Shown: positions 53,546 to 62,040 of the stretch, in pieces
How the letters are laid out: every line of letters begins with the position of its first letter
How positions within the stretch are numbered: position 1 is the stretch's first letter
Assembly (NCBI RefSeq): GCF_030817835.1
Contig: NZ_JAUSZR010000001.1
Location: forward strand, 3,162,001-3,226,000
DNA: 64,000 bases
Origin: Pseudarthrobacter sp. W1I19
Lineage (GTDB): Bacteria; Actinomycetota; Actinomycetes; Actinomycetales; Micrococcaceae
Reading direction: 5' to 3'
Made by a program: the position numbers and the translations under genes
Notes under the pieces: model-generated
The model's database searches: none
Seen by the model: only the letters and a program-made list of their open reading frames with translations
What the model was told of the DNA's origin: nothing

Positions 53546-54991
53546 TTAGACGGTCTCGCCCTTGGGGGCGGCGACAAAGAGGCTGACGATGAACGCGGCG
53601 GCGGTGATGGCCACCGAAATCCAGAGGGCGGTGGCGTACCCGGCAGCCGTGGCCTGGGCGGCGAACGGTGCCACGAGGACGACGCCGAGGCTCGCCCCGA
53701 TGCCGAAGGAGGCGCCGTTGATGCCGGGCAGGGCAGCCGGGGCTTCCTTGGGTGAGAGGAGCACCGAGAGCCCGTTGATGGCGGTGAGGAACAGTCCGTT
53801 GTAGAAGACGCCCAGGGCCGCGACGGCGATCAGCACAGCCGTCTGGTTGGTGGAGAACGTGGCGGCTGCGATGGCGCAGGCCAGGCTGAGCCCGGTCCCT
53901 GCGCGGAGGGTCTTGATCCAGCCGCGGCGGTCGGCCAGCCAGCCGGCCAGCGGTGCGGCGAAGACGCCGATGAGTGCGGCCGGGGTGAGGAACAGCAGCG
54001 CCGAGACGGAGGCACTAAGCCCGAAGCCGCCGTCGGGATCCTGGCTTAGCAGCACCACGGTGAAGTTGATGATGGCGAAGATGCCGGCGAGGGTGAGGAC
54101 GGTGGTGGCGATGACCGGCCACACCTGGCGGGAGCGCAGGTGGTGGACGGCGATCAGCGGGTTGCTGCGGCGCTTCTCGATCAGCCAGAAGGCGGAGAAG
54201 GACGCGATGGTGCCGGCCAGCAGGGCCAGGGTGGAGTGCGCGGTCCAGCCCGCTGCCGAACCACCGGAGACGAAGTAGGTGATGAATACCAGGAAGAGCG
54301 AGAGGGATCCGGCGCCCCACCAGTCCATGGCACCGCGGACGCCGGCGGGACGGCCCTTCGGCACCATTTTGATGATGCAAGCGGCGGCGATCGCGGTGAG
54401 GACCAGGACGACGCCGAAGATGGACCGGAAGCCGAGCGTCTCGGCCATCAGCCCGCCCACGTAGCCGTCCACCCCGCCGATTCCGCCGTTGATTGCGGCG
54501 ATGATGCCCACGGACGTGCCGAAGACCTTGGCCTGGAGGTTCTCGCTGAGCACGATGTAGGCGAGCGCAAAGACGGCGCTGGAGACGCCCTGCAGGAACC
54601 GGCCGGTGACCAGGAGCGGAAGTGTGGGTGCGGTGATGCAGAGGCTGGTCCCGGCGCCCATGATGCCGAGGACCAGGAGCAGTGCGGCGCGGCGGCCGAT
54701 GAAGTCGCTCCACCGGCCGATCACGGGCCCTGCGATGGCGCCGGCCAGGAAGAACACGGACTGGACGGGGGCGGCGCTGTCCGCGCCCTGGCCGAATTCG
54801 GCGGCGATCTGCGGCAGTGCAGGGGTGACCATGCTGGCGTTGAGCTGGAAGGACAGCACGCCGAGCAGGAGCGTGGAGATCAGCAGGGCGGCGCGGCGGC
54901 CCTGGAATTTGGGTGCGTTCGTTTCATGGACGACGGCGGCGTCCGCGGCTTGGGCGGGAGGCGCGGCTGCCGCGGGGGTTGGGGTGTTCAC
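53546..54991 (-). CDS. MFS transporter of the nucleoside/ribose module
   Basis: 481 residues from GTG 54991, preceded by AAAGGAG; the extension to 55081 crosses the operator and is disfavoured. Fourteen or so membrane segments: DHA2-like beginning RAALLISTLLLGVLSFQLNASMVTPALPQIAAEFG, GRWSDFIGRRAALLL loop, and GRFLQGVSSAVFALAYIVL. It is upstream of the nucleoside hydrolase by 30 bp, hence one transcript, and divergent from ribokinase. It could import nucleosides or export a product. Confidence 0.87.
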   Translation of the reverse strand: MNTPTPAAAAPPAQAADAAVVHETNAPKFQGRRAALLISTLLLGVLSFQLNASMVTPALPQIAAEFGQGADSAAPVQSVFFLAGAIAGPVIGRWSDFIGRRAALLLVLGIMGAGTSLCITAPTLPLLVTGRFLQGVSSAVFALAYIVLSENLQAKVFGTSVGIIAAINGGIGGVDGYVGGLMAETLGFRSIFGVVLVLTAIAAACIIKMVPKGRPAGVRGAMDWWGAGSLSLFLVFITYFVSGGSAAGWTAHSTLALLAGTIASFSAFWLIEKRRSNPLIAVHHLRSRQVWPVIATTVLTLAGIFAIINFTVVLLSQDPDGGFGLSASVSALLFLTPAALIGVFAAPLAGWLADRRGWIKTLRAGTGLSLACAIAAATFSTNQTAVLIAVAALGVFYNGLFLTAINGLSVLLSPKEAPAALPGINGASFGIGASLGVVLVAPFAAQATAAGYATALWISVAITAAAFIVSLFVAAPKGETV

Positions 54992-55033
54992 ATCAAACTC
55001 CTTTGTTTTGGGCTTACTGCCATGTGGATGTGA

Positions 55034-55060
55034 GTTGTTATACAACCATGTATGACGGAC
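55034..55060. promoter_or_regulatory. Operator candidates between the MFS gene and ribokinase
   Basis: GTTGTTATACAAC (55034-55046) is a perfect inverted repeat (GTTGT-TAT-ACAAC). It overlaps ATACA-N4-TGTAT (55040-55053). Similar TTGT-N3-ACAA lies in front of the frameshifted GntR regulator at 49267. Confidence 0.55.
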
Positions 55061-55128
55061 AAGTACAACAGTCCCGTACACTATTTCCTAATCCGGCCGC
55101 TTCCGGCTCCTCCCCCGTAAGGAATCTC

Positions 55129-55995
55129 ATGAGCAACCAACTTCCTGCCCTCACCGTTGTGGGCAGCATCAACCTGGACCTGATCGCTACCGCCCAGCGG
55201 CTCCCCACCGCGGGCGAAACCATCGGGGATGCGGTTCTTTCCGAGCAGCCCGGCGGCAAGGGCGCCAACCAGGCCGCAGCTGCCGCCCGGCTGGGAGGCA
55301 GCGCCCGCATGGTGGGCGCCGTGGGCAGCGATGCGCAGGGTCGGCTGATGCTGGACGCCCTGGCGAGTGCCGGCGTCGACACCGCTGACGTGGCCGTCCT
55401 GCCCCAGCCGACTGGGACCGCCTTGATTGTGGTGGACCGCGACGGCGAGAACCAGATTGTGGTGTGCCCCGGCGCGAACTCGCAGCTGTCTTTGGAAGGC
55501 GTGGAGTTCGGCCCGGACGAGGCGGTTCTCTGCCAGCTGGAGGTGGGCCTGTCGGTGGTACTGGAGGCTGCCCGCCGGTCAACGGGCTACTTTGTGTTGA
55601 ATGCCGCCCCCGCCATGGACCTGCCGGCGGAGCTGCTGGAGCGCTGCGACCTGGTGATCGTCAACGAGAGCGAGTATGCCCTGATCCCCGCCCTCGCGAC
55701 GGCGAAGCTGGTGGCGGTGACCTACGGCGGCGAGGGCTCCGCAATGTTTGAGCATGGGCGGAAGGTGGCCGAGGCTCCGTCGGCGTCAGTAACGGTGGCG
55801 AACACCATCGGTGCCGGTGATGCCTTCTGCGCCGCCCTGGTCCTGGCGCTGCAGCAGGGGCTGGACTATGCAAGGGCGCTTGCTGTGGCGAACGCGGTGG
55901 GCGGAGACGCTGTGGGCGATCCCTCGTCGCAGCCGGAATTGGCACGGCTGGGCAACTATGTTGGGCGGACTGCCGCGACCGCAGGCGTGCGGTGA
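55129..55995 (+). CDS. rbsK: Ribokinase
   Basis: 288 residues from ATG 55129; the earlier open frame overlaps the operator. PfkB-family motifs: VVGSINLDL, QPGGKGANQAAAAARLGG, INVVCPGANSQL-like block, VNESE and the ATP/anion-hole motif NTIGAGDAFCAALVLAL. It phosphorylates ribose to ribose-5-phosphate. Divergent from the MFS and nucleoside hydrolase genes and coupled to the GNAT gene by a GTGA overlap. Confidence 0.94.
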   Translation: MSNQLPALTVVGSINLDLIATAQRLPTAGETIGDAVLSEQPGGKGANQAAAAARLGGSARMVGAVGSDAQGRLMLDALASAGVDTADVAVLPQPTGTALIVVDRDGENQIVVCPGANSQLSLEGVEFGPDEAVLCQLEVGLSVVLEAARRSTGYFVLNAAPAMDLPAELLERCDLVIVNESEYALIPALATAKLVAVTYGGEGSAMFEHGRKVAEAPSASVTVANTIGAGDAFCAALVLALQQGLDYARALAVANAVGGDAVGDPSSQPELARLGNYVGRTAATAGVR

Positions 55996-56492
55996 GCGTC
56001 GGGTTCAGGCGGGCGGCGCCGTCGGACTTTTCGGAGGTCCGGCGCATCACCCGGGATGCCTATCTGGCGGCTGGTCACTTCGCTACGGATCATCCGTACA
56101 TGAGCGTGCTGGAGGACGTGGAGCACCGGGCCGAGCATGCGCAGGTGTGGGTGGTGGAAGCCGCCGGGCAGGTGGTTGCGGCGGTAACGCTGACGTTTGC
56201 CGGCGAGCCGTACAGCGAGGTCGCCCGGGACGGTGAGTTGGAGTTCCGGATGCTGGCCGTGGACCCGGCATGCCAGGGCAGTGGCCTGGGCCGGGCGGTG
56301 GTGGGCAAGGTGGTGGAGCATGCCCGGCAGCTGCGCGGCATCGAGGCGATCAGCATCACCAGTGCCATGTTCATGGAACGGGCCCACGGGCTGTATGAGT
56401 CGCTGGGGTTCCGGCGCGCGCCGGAGCGGGACTGGTACGTGCCGGGCGAGGACGTGCTGCTCTGGGTGTTCACGCTCCAGTTCGGTGGTTGA
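55992..56492 (+). CDS. GNAT-family N-acetyltransferase
   Basis: 166 residues from GTG 55992, overlapping the ribokinase stop. GNAT motif A: EFRMLAVDPACQGSGLGRAVVGKVVEHA; motif B: YESLGFRRAPERDWY. Acceptor unknown. The C-terminus Gln-Phe-Gly-Gly-stop is formed by a dispersed repeat copy (TGA in GGTTGAGCC). Confidence 0.88.
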   Translation: MSVGFRRAAPSDFSEVRRITRDAYLAAGHFATDHPYMSVLEDVEHRAEHAQVWVVEAAGQVVAAVTLTFAGEPYSEVARDGELEFRMLAVDPACQGSGLGRAVVGKVVEHARQLRGIEAISITSAMFMERAHGLYESLGFRRAPERDWYVPGEDVLLWVFTLQFGG

Positions 56493-56550
56493 GCCGAGGT
56501 TAGGGCGGGGGTGGGGAGCGAAACCCGGTGGTTGAGCCTGTCGAAACCCC
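56481..56550. repeat. Two dispersed repeat copies after the GNAT gene
   Basis: GGTGGTTGAGCC near 56484 gives the stop of the GNAT gene; a full copy GGTGGTTGAGCCTGTCGAAA is at about 56527-56546. Confidence 0.85.
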
Positions 56551-56596
56551 CAGCGCTGGGGCCCGAATCCGCACCCCAAAAAGACCGCCAGCTAGG

Positions 56597-56602
56597 TAAA
56601 AT
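56597..56602 (+). promoter_or_regulatory. Candidate -10 element (TAAAAT), leaderless
   Basis: TAAAAT lies exactly 5 nt before ATG 56608, with no Shine-Dalgarno, as for the MocR and EamA genes. Confidence 0.45.
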
Positions 56603-56607
56603 GGGTC

Positions 56608-56961
56608 ATGGTGTTCATCGGGCTCCTACTCTGGTTTGCTTTCCTTTTCGCCGCCATGGTCCTGTTCGGCATTATCTGGGCGGTAAGCAAAATCGCCCTG
56701 TGGCTGATTGACCTAAAACCACTGCCTTCCGGGCCAACAACCCGATTGACGGCCCCGGTGAATCCGCCCGTCCGCCAGAGGCCGAACGTGCCCCAAGTGC
56801 CGCGCCCGCGGAGCGTTGCACGGGTTCCAGACCGGCCCGCGGCCGATACCCCCGCCGCATCCGACATCTGGCCGAAATGGACTGCGTCGTACAGGCAATA
56901 CGTAAACCAGGAAAAGTCCCTCTGGCAGGAGCAGTTCGACTCCCTCAACTCCCGCGAGTGA
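56608..56961 (+). CDS. Small membrane-anchored hypothetical protein
   Basis: 117 residues. One long hydrophobic N-terminal region (VFIGLLLWFAFLFAAMVLFGIIWAVSKIALWLI), then a Pro/Arg-rich linker and an aromatic C-terminus (WPKWTASYRQYVNQEKSLWQEQF). No family recognised. Not overlapped by neighbours; start supported by a TAAAAT-N5-ATG element rather than a ribosome site. Confidence 0.6.
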   Translation: MVFIGLLLWFAFLFAAMVLFGIIWAVSKIALWLIDLKPLPSGPTTRLTAPVNPPVRQRPNVPQVPRPRSVARVPDRPAADTPAASDIWPKWTASYRQYVNQEKSLWQEQFDSLNSRE

Positions 56962-57102
56962 GACTCGCTCCCGCGTCCGAGCATCCGACTCGGTTTGATC
57001 TTTGAAAGTAACGAGCGACTCATTGACGGAGCTATACCGGACCGCTATGATTCGTTCACTGCGCACTGGGGAGCCCGACACGGAAACGAAAGGGACCCCA
57101 CA

Positions 57103-57489
57103 ATGAACAATCTAACGCGCCTGATTGTCGCCTCCGGCGCTGGCCTGATTCTCGGACTTACTGCCTCGCCAGCTTTGGCAGCACCTTCGACTGGAGCGGG
57201 CACCAATGGCGCCCAGGTGGAACGATTCGAATCCTCCGATGGGACAATTCAAAACCATACCGTTGCACGGCAACATGCCGGCGACCAGTACACGACCAAC
57301 GGCCGCTATCAAGAAGTCCTTGGCGGCACCACCACCGACTGGAAAACGCAATACACCGTGCTCAATCGTGTGACAAAGCTGAGTAGCCAGATCACGACGT
57401 CTACGGAGGCTGGCGTGACGTGCCGCGCCAACTCCCTCACCGTCATCGCCAACGGCGACACGCGTAGGGTGAAGGAGCCGGGCTGCTAA
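57103..57489 (+). CDS. Secreted hypothetical protein
   Basis: 128 residues from ATG 57103 after AAAGGGA. Signal peptide LIVASGAGLILGLTASPALA, cleaved before APST. The mature part has no recognised fold; it is Thr/Gln-rich with a late Cys pair (VTCRANS and PGC at the end). Base composition is a little lower in GC than its neighbours. An open frame from 56995 is not supported. Confidence 0.65.
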   Translation: MNNLTRLIVASGAGLILGLTASPALAAPSTGAGTNGAQVERFESSDGTIQNHTVARQHAGDQYTTNGRYQEVLGGTTTDWKTQYTVLNRVTKLSSQITTSTEAGVTCRANSLTVIANGDTRRVKEPGC

Positions 57490-57510
57490 TACGGGGATGT
57501 CTGCCCGATC

Positions 57511-57870
57511 CTACTCGGCGATGTCCTCCGCCCAAAGGTCCGGGTAGGCGTCCTGGAACCGGCCCATCGTGTCCACGCAACGCTGATCATCCAGGATCAC
57601 CACATCAACGCGCCGCGAGCGCAGAAGCTCCAGTTCGCCGTCGAATGTGCGTGCTTCCCCCACCACCACGCGGGGGATCTCGAACTGGATGATGGTTCCG
57701 GCGCACGGGGCGAGGGTGGTATACAGCGTCGTGTCGTGGTAGCGCTTCTGCCCAATTTGTTGTTGTACGCTCGCCAACCTGCACCGTCCACATCGGTGGT
57801 TGCGACAGAAATGGGCGCCACGGAACACAGGAAAAGCGCCCGCGGGGAAGCTTCCGCCGGACTTCCGACA
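57511..57870 (-). pseudogene. Decayed cytosine/nucleoside deaminase
   Basis: The last 75 codons read DTTLYTTLAPCAG, then IIQFEIPRVVVGEARTFDGELELLRSRRVDVVILDD and end DLWAEDIAE, unmistakable C-terminal cytosine deaminase. But the PCxxC zinc motif is reduced to PCAG (three residues lost, second Cys missing). Upstream, N-terminal traces (PISVATTDVDG, NNK) occur in other frames and the HAE zinc motif is gone. It is therefore inactive. The intact parent was probably a nucleobase-salvage enzyme like its neighbours. Confidence 0.8.
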
Positions 57871-57952
57871 CGCCGTCAGCCAGCTCAGGACATCGGCGGC
57901 TACGGGCCTGAAAGACTGACCCTGTACGTGAACCAAGCGAGAGGGGGCACCA

Positions 57953-58327
57953 ATGGAGGCAGCAGCAGTAACCACGTGGATGTTCGTTGAAGAATGTCCC
58001 GTCCCACAGGACGTCATGGAACTCATGGTCGCGGGCGAACAGCCGGTGGCCGCTTACCGGACCTTCCGGGACAGCGCCATCTTCACCACCAAGCGGATGA
58101 TCGTCCGCGATGCTCAGGGCATCACGGGAAAGAAGGTGGAGATCTATTCACTGCCCTACTCCGCCATCAATATGTGGTCATCTGAGAACGCAGGGAAATT
58201 CGACCTCGATGCCGAACTTGAGCTTTGGACCCGAGCCGGGCACATCAAGATCAAGGTCGGTAAAAAGGTGGACATCCGTCGCTTGGACATGCTGATCGCG
58301 CATTCGGTCCTTGGCGGGCAGCACTAA
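57953..58327 (+). CDS. Bacterial PH-domain protein
   Basis: 124 residues with GAGAGGGGG before ATG 57953. The bacterial pleckstrin-homology pattern is visible: LMVAGEQPVAAYRTFRDSAIFTTKRMIVRDAQGITGKKVEIYSLPYSAINMWSSENAG and KIKVGKKVDIRRLDMLIAHSVLG. Such proteins are cytosolic, often stress linked, and form rings; function unknown. Convergent with the rhodanese gene. Confidence 0.88.
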   Translation: MEAAAVTTWMFVEECPVPQDVMELMVAGEQPVAAYRTFRDSAIFTTKRMIVRDAQGITGKKVEIYSLPYSAINMWSSENAGKFDLDAELELWTRAGHIKIKVGKKVDIRRLDMLIAHSVLGGQH

Positions 58328-58339
58328 GGAACCCGACCT

Positions 58340-59224
58340 TCAACTACCCACCGCTATGGGAGCCTGCACTGCGTTGCCCCATTCGGTCCAGGAGCCGTCG
58401 TAGTTCCTCACCCTGTCCATCCCCAGCAGGAAAGTCAGCGCAAACCACGAATGGCTTGAACGCTCGCCAATGCGGCAGTAGGTGATGACTTCATCGTCGG
58501 CTCGCAGGCCTGTTTCCTTGAAGTAGATCTCCTCAAGTTCCTTCCGCGGCCTGAACGTCCCGTTGTCCGACACAGCCCGCGCCCACGGGACGTTGCGGGC
58601 CCCGGGAATGTGGCCGCCCCGAAGAACCCCCTCCTGCGGGTAATCGGGTATTGACGTGCGCTCCCCCGTGTATTCCTCAGGGCTGCGGATGTCTATCAGG
58701 GGTAGCCCGATGTGTCCCTCAACGTCATTCTTGAACGCCCGGATGGACACGTCGTGGCGCATCACCACCGGATACGGCTTTGCCGTCCTGGCGGCAGACG
58801 GCGCCGCCGACTCGAGAGGCCGCCCTTCGGAAATCCAGGTTTCCCGTCCGCCGTCGAGCAAGCGGACGTCTGGGTGGCCAAAAAGGCTGAATACCCAGAG
58901 CGTATAGGCAGCCCACCAGTTGTGCTTGTCACCATAAATGACAACCGTGCTGTCCCGTGAAATACCGCGGGAGGTCATAAGATCGGCAAATTCCTGCCCA
59001 TTCAAATAGTCGCGCATCACCTGGTTGTTCAGATCTGTGTGCCAATCAATTTTCACTGCGGACGGGATATGGCTCATTTCATACAGCAGCGGATCCTCGT
59101 CAGACTCCACGATGACCAGCCTGCGGTCGGTCATGTGCTGCACCAGCCAATCGGCGGTGACCAGCCTGTCAGGATGTGCGTACTCGGTGATTCGATCGGC
59201 ATTGTCCGGAGGTAATGCTTGCAT
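58340..59224 (-). CDS. Thiosulfate/3-mercaptopyruvate sulfurtransferase (two rhodanese domains)
   Basis: 294 residues. Two rhodanese domains in tandem; the second carries the active Cys250 in [12 protein letters not shown]. Conserved blocks: [68 protein letters not shown] loop favours thiosulfate over mercaptopyruvate (which usually has CGSGVTA). It transfers sulfur to cyanide or thiols. Last gene of the six-gene minus-strand run. Confidence 0.93.
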   Translation of the reverse strand: MQALPPDNADRITEYAHPDRLVTADWLVQHMTDRRLVIVESDEDPLLYEMSHIPSAVKIDWHTDLNNQVMRDYLNGQEFADLMTSRGISRDSTVVIYGDKHNWWAAYTLWVFSLFGHPDVRLLDGGRETWISEGRPLESAAPSAARTAKPYPVVMRHDVSIRAFKNDVEGHIGLPLIDIRSPEEYTGERTSIPDYPQEGVLRGGHIPGARNVPWARAVSDNGTFRPRKELEEIYFKETGLRADDEVITYCRIGERSSHSWFALTFLLGMDRVRNYDGSWTEWGNAVQAPIAVGS

Positions 59225-59306
59225 TGAGGTCCTTTGAGTGGATAGTGAGCCCAGTCAGCGAAAAGACCCCTCTGCCATCCTGTTCATACTCGAACAGGAA
59301 TGGGAG

Positions 59307-59969
59307 TCAATTCACGAGCTTCGATTCATGTTTGCGCGCCCGGTGCGCGCGAAGATTCGCCGGGTTGCCGCACATTTTGACGTCATGCCAAACGCCACTG
59401 TTGTTGCGTGAGCGGTCAAAGAACGCAACCCTGCATTTTTCGCTGCGGCATAGTTTGAGCCGGTGCCAGGTCCCTGCCAGTTGGGCCTGGAAAATCTCTG
59501 TCATGGCCAGGGATTCGATGTGGCCGGCTCCCGCTCCCTGCGGTTCTGCCTGGACCGTGCCATTGGATTTGAGTTTCAACGATGTGGCAGCGGTCCAGAC
59601 TGTGGGCAGGGCGTCGACGCCGGAACTCACGACGGCGTCGGGGTCACCTTCGGCGCTGAGAGTGCTGGCAAGTTCATCACGGAAGTACCGCAGGTGTTCC
59701 ATGTCGCGTTCCGTAAGTTTGACGTCGATATAACGCTGGCCGGTGGCCAGTGCCCACTGTTGCAGCGCAGCATCCACCCATGCCTGGGCGAGTCCGAGGT
59801 CAAGCATCAAATCGGACCTTCGCGGCTTTCCAGCGGATTTAGTGTTGAGCAGGTCATGCACGAAACCGAGTCCCCCGGGAGCACTTTCCATGTCATAGCG
59901 CTGCGTCGCGTTCCAGTCGCTCACTGCATCCTCTTTCGCCGACTTCCTGGGCACTTCGCCATCCATCAT
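59307..59969 (-). CDS. CGNR zinc-finger regulator (ABATE domain)
   Basis: 220 residues. N-terminal ABATE-like region (FVHDLLNTKSAGKPRRSDLMLDLGLAQAWVDAAL) and C-terminal zinc finger CRSEKC-X16-HDVKMCGNPANLRAHRARK, the CGNR motif. These are transcription factors, often local repressors of catabolic genes. Sits between the hydratase (11 bp away) and the rhodanese genes, so it may control this operon, possibly through the palindrome at 62885-62907. Confidence 0.88.
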   Translation of the reverse strand: MMDGEVPRKSAKEDAVSDWNATQRYDMESAPGGLGFVHDLLNTKSAGKPRRSDLMLDLGLAQAWVDAALQQWALATGQRYIDVKLTERDMEHLRYFRDELASTLSAEGDPDAVVSSGVDALPTVWTAATSLKLKSNGTVQAEPQGAGAGHIESLAMTEIFQAQLAGTWHRLKLCRSEKCRVAFFDRSRNNSGVWHDVKMCGNPANLRAHRARKHESKLVN

Positions 59970-59980
59970 GTTAAGTGTGG

Positions 59981-60769
59981 TTACCGCCCTTGGAATTCCA
60001 ACACGGGCCGTGGCCTTCCCTCCTTGAGGGCTTCCACCGCCGAGTTCAACCCCGCTTGGGTATCTTCGCGCTCAAACAAGGGCATGGCGATATCAAACAT
60101 GGCTTGGTCCGCCGCAGCGACGCCGCCGAGCGACCAGGTCCTCAGCAGTGCCTTATGGGCAGCGTGTGCCTGCGTGGCGCCGGTAGCGATCCGCTGCGCA
60201 AACGCGGATACTTCCTCCCGGAGCTTGTGGTCAGAAACAACGCGGTTCACCACTCCCGCGCGCCGCATCTCGGACGCCGGTACTCTTTCCGACGTCATCG
60301 CCCATTCCGCCGCCCGCGCCTTTCCTGCCTTCTCGGCCACCCGGTAGATGCCGCCCAGGAGAGTAACGATGCCAAGAGTCTGTTCCGGATGCCCGAACTC
60401 CGCTGACTCGGCGGCAAAGATGAGGTCGGCCCGGAGAGCAAGTTCAAATCCTCCTCCAAAGCACAGGCCCTGGACTTCGGCAATGACGGGCATCGGCAGC
60501 TGCTCAAGCTGGTTGAAGACTGACATGTAGCGCTCAAATAGGGCACGCAGTTCCCGCGTTTCTGCGCCGGGCCACGTCATGATGTCACCTCCGAAGCTGA
60601 AGTCCGCGCCCTCGGACCGGACGATGACCGCACGGGCATCACTACTGCCGATGGCGATAATGGCTTCGGAAAGCTCATCCGCCATCTGAAGGTCGATCCG
60701 GTTCTGCGGCGGATTGTCCAGGACGATGGTTGCGATCTGGTCCCGGACGGTGAACGTTAGGTGGGTCAT
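59981..60769 (-). CDS. Enoyl-CoA hydratase/isomerase-family protein
   Basis: About 262 residues from ATG 60769 (MTHLTFTVRDQ), preceded by AAGGGA; an ATG at 60829 overlaps the upstream gene's end. Crotonase fold: LDNPPQNRIDLQMADEL, SFGGDIMTW (oxyanion hole), GLCFGGGFELALRADLI and EFGHPEQTLGIVTLLGG. Both Glu residues of hydratases (in GGGFE and GHPE) are present. It likely hydrates an enoyl-CoA in the pathway that the thiolase completes. Confidence 0.9.
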   Translation of the reverse strand: MTHLTFTVRDQIATIVLDNPPQNRIDLQMADELSEAIIAIGSSDARAVIVRSEGADFSFGGDIMTWPGAETRELRALFERYMSVFNQLEQLPMPVIAEVQGLCFGGGFELALRADLIFAAESAEFGHPEQTLGIVTLLGGIYRVAEKAGKARAAEWAMTSERVPASEMRRAGVVNRVVSDHKLREEVSAFAQRIATGATQAHAAHKALLRTWSLGGVAAADQAMFDIAMPLFEREDTQAGLNSAVEALKEGRPRPVLEFQGR

Positions 60770-60825
60770 TGGCTTAGTCCCTTTCGTTGGGAACGTACTG
60801 GCGAATCGGCTGAGTGCAGCAGGAT

Positions 60826-62040
60826 TCATTCGGTGGAGTAGAAACGGGATTCCCCCATGGCCTTCCCGATCCGCTTACCGAGTTCAGCTGAAAAGCGGAG
60901 CGCTGCCTCAAGGGGACGGTGGTGGATGGCGGCGGAGACGATCTGGCCGGATTCATCCTTGGTGAGGATGGTGACTCCGTCGATTGTGAGACCGCCGAAC
61001 GCCGTTGCATGCCATTCAAGATAGGTGCGCGGACCATTGACGGTTTGTTGCGTGAACTCCAAGGATTCGTAGATGGAGCTGGCAGCGCTCATGACCGCTT
61101 TGACGTTCTCCCGGCCGGTGATGGGAGACCGCATGACAGAAGCCTCGAGGACAACGTCGCGGTGGAAGGCCTCCCCAAAGTCGTCCGCGGATTTGCTCGC
61201 AAAGGCGTTGATCCAGCCTTGGGTGTTTGCTTCGCCAGGCGCAGTGGCAGGTGCTTCCGAGATGTCCGTGAGGAACCGGCCGATGAGTCCGGCGACGTTC
61301 CGGGGCTGCTCGACGTGGGGCCAGTGGCCCGCCTCACTGAGTACTTCCTCATGGACGCGCCGGAATCGTGGGGAGACCGCTGTAGACACCAGTTCAGCGG
61401 TGGCGAAGGGGTCTGCTTCACCCCGGATGATTAACACGGGTGAACTAAATTCGCTTTCAACAGGGGCGTCCGGAATACCTTCGTTCCAGCAGTCCACGAG
61501 GTGGGTAACAACTTCCGGGCGGATGCGGTCGCCTATATAGGTGAGCTTGTCCAACCCGAACTCGTTCAGCCCGCCGCCCAGGTACTTCCGGACCCCTCGC
61601 TGCGCTTCCGTATTCCCGCCGAGCTGCCGGAAAGGACCTACAGCTTCCTCCGGCAGATGTGTCCCGGCCAAGGGCACGGGCGTTAGGAGTACCGCACCCA
61701 CCACCTTGTCGGGATGGCGGACGCCAACGAGCTCGGCGACGAGCGTTCCCATGCTTTGCGCGACGATCACGACGGGCCTGTCCAGACCCCCAACGACGCG
61801 CGCGACGTCGTCGGCATATCGCTCCAGGCTGTAGGGCCCCTCGTCCCCGCTCCGGTCCCCCATGCCTGCCAGGTCCAGCCTGAGCAACTGGACGTCAGCG
61901 GCGGCGAGTTCGGAGACGACGTCGTCCCAGACACTCTGATCATCCAGGAAACCGTGGATGAAGAGCACCGCCACAGTCCCGTTTCCGGTTGTGGTCAGTG
62001 AAGGATCCTGCTTCTGCAACTGCTCCATTACAGTCGTCAT
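60826..62040 (-). CDS. Fused alpha/beta hydrolase and NTF2/SnoaL-like protein
   Basis: 404 residues. Part 1 (about 20-265) is an alpha/beta hydrolase: HGF oxyanion (29-31), nucleophile Ser96 in AQSMG (usual first Gly replaced by Ala), Asp in GEADPFA, and His in AGHWPHVEQP. Part 2 (about 275-404) is an NTF2/SnoaL-like domain: GWINAFASKSADDFGEAFHRDVVLEASVMRSPITGRENV and YLEWHATAFGGL. Fusion of these is unusual. It directly abuts the flavin reductase. Possibly a C-C or ester/thioester hydrolase of the same pathway. Confidence 0.88.
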   Translation of the reverse strand: MTTVMEQLQKQDPSLTTTGNGTVAVLFIHGFLDDQSVWDDVVSELAAADVQLLRLDLAGMGDRSGDEGPYSLERYADDVARVVGGLDRPVVIVAQSMGTLVAELVGVRHPDKVVGAVLLTPVPLAGTHLPEEAVGPFRQLGGNTEAQRGVRKYLGGGLNEFGLDKLTYIGDRIRPEVVTHLVDCWNEGIPDAPVESEFSSPVLIIRGEADPFATAELVSTAVSPRFRRVHEEVLSEAGHWPHVEQPRNVAGLIGRFLTDISEAPATAPGEANTQGWINAFASKSADDFGEAFHRDVVLEASVMRSPITGRENVKAVMSAASSIYESLEFTQQTVNGPRTYLEWHATAFGGLTIDGVTILTKDESGQIVSAAIHHRPLEAALRFSAELGKRIGKAMGESRFYSTE

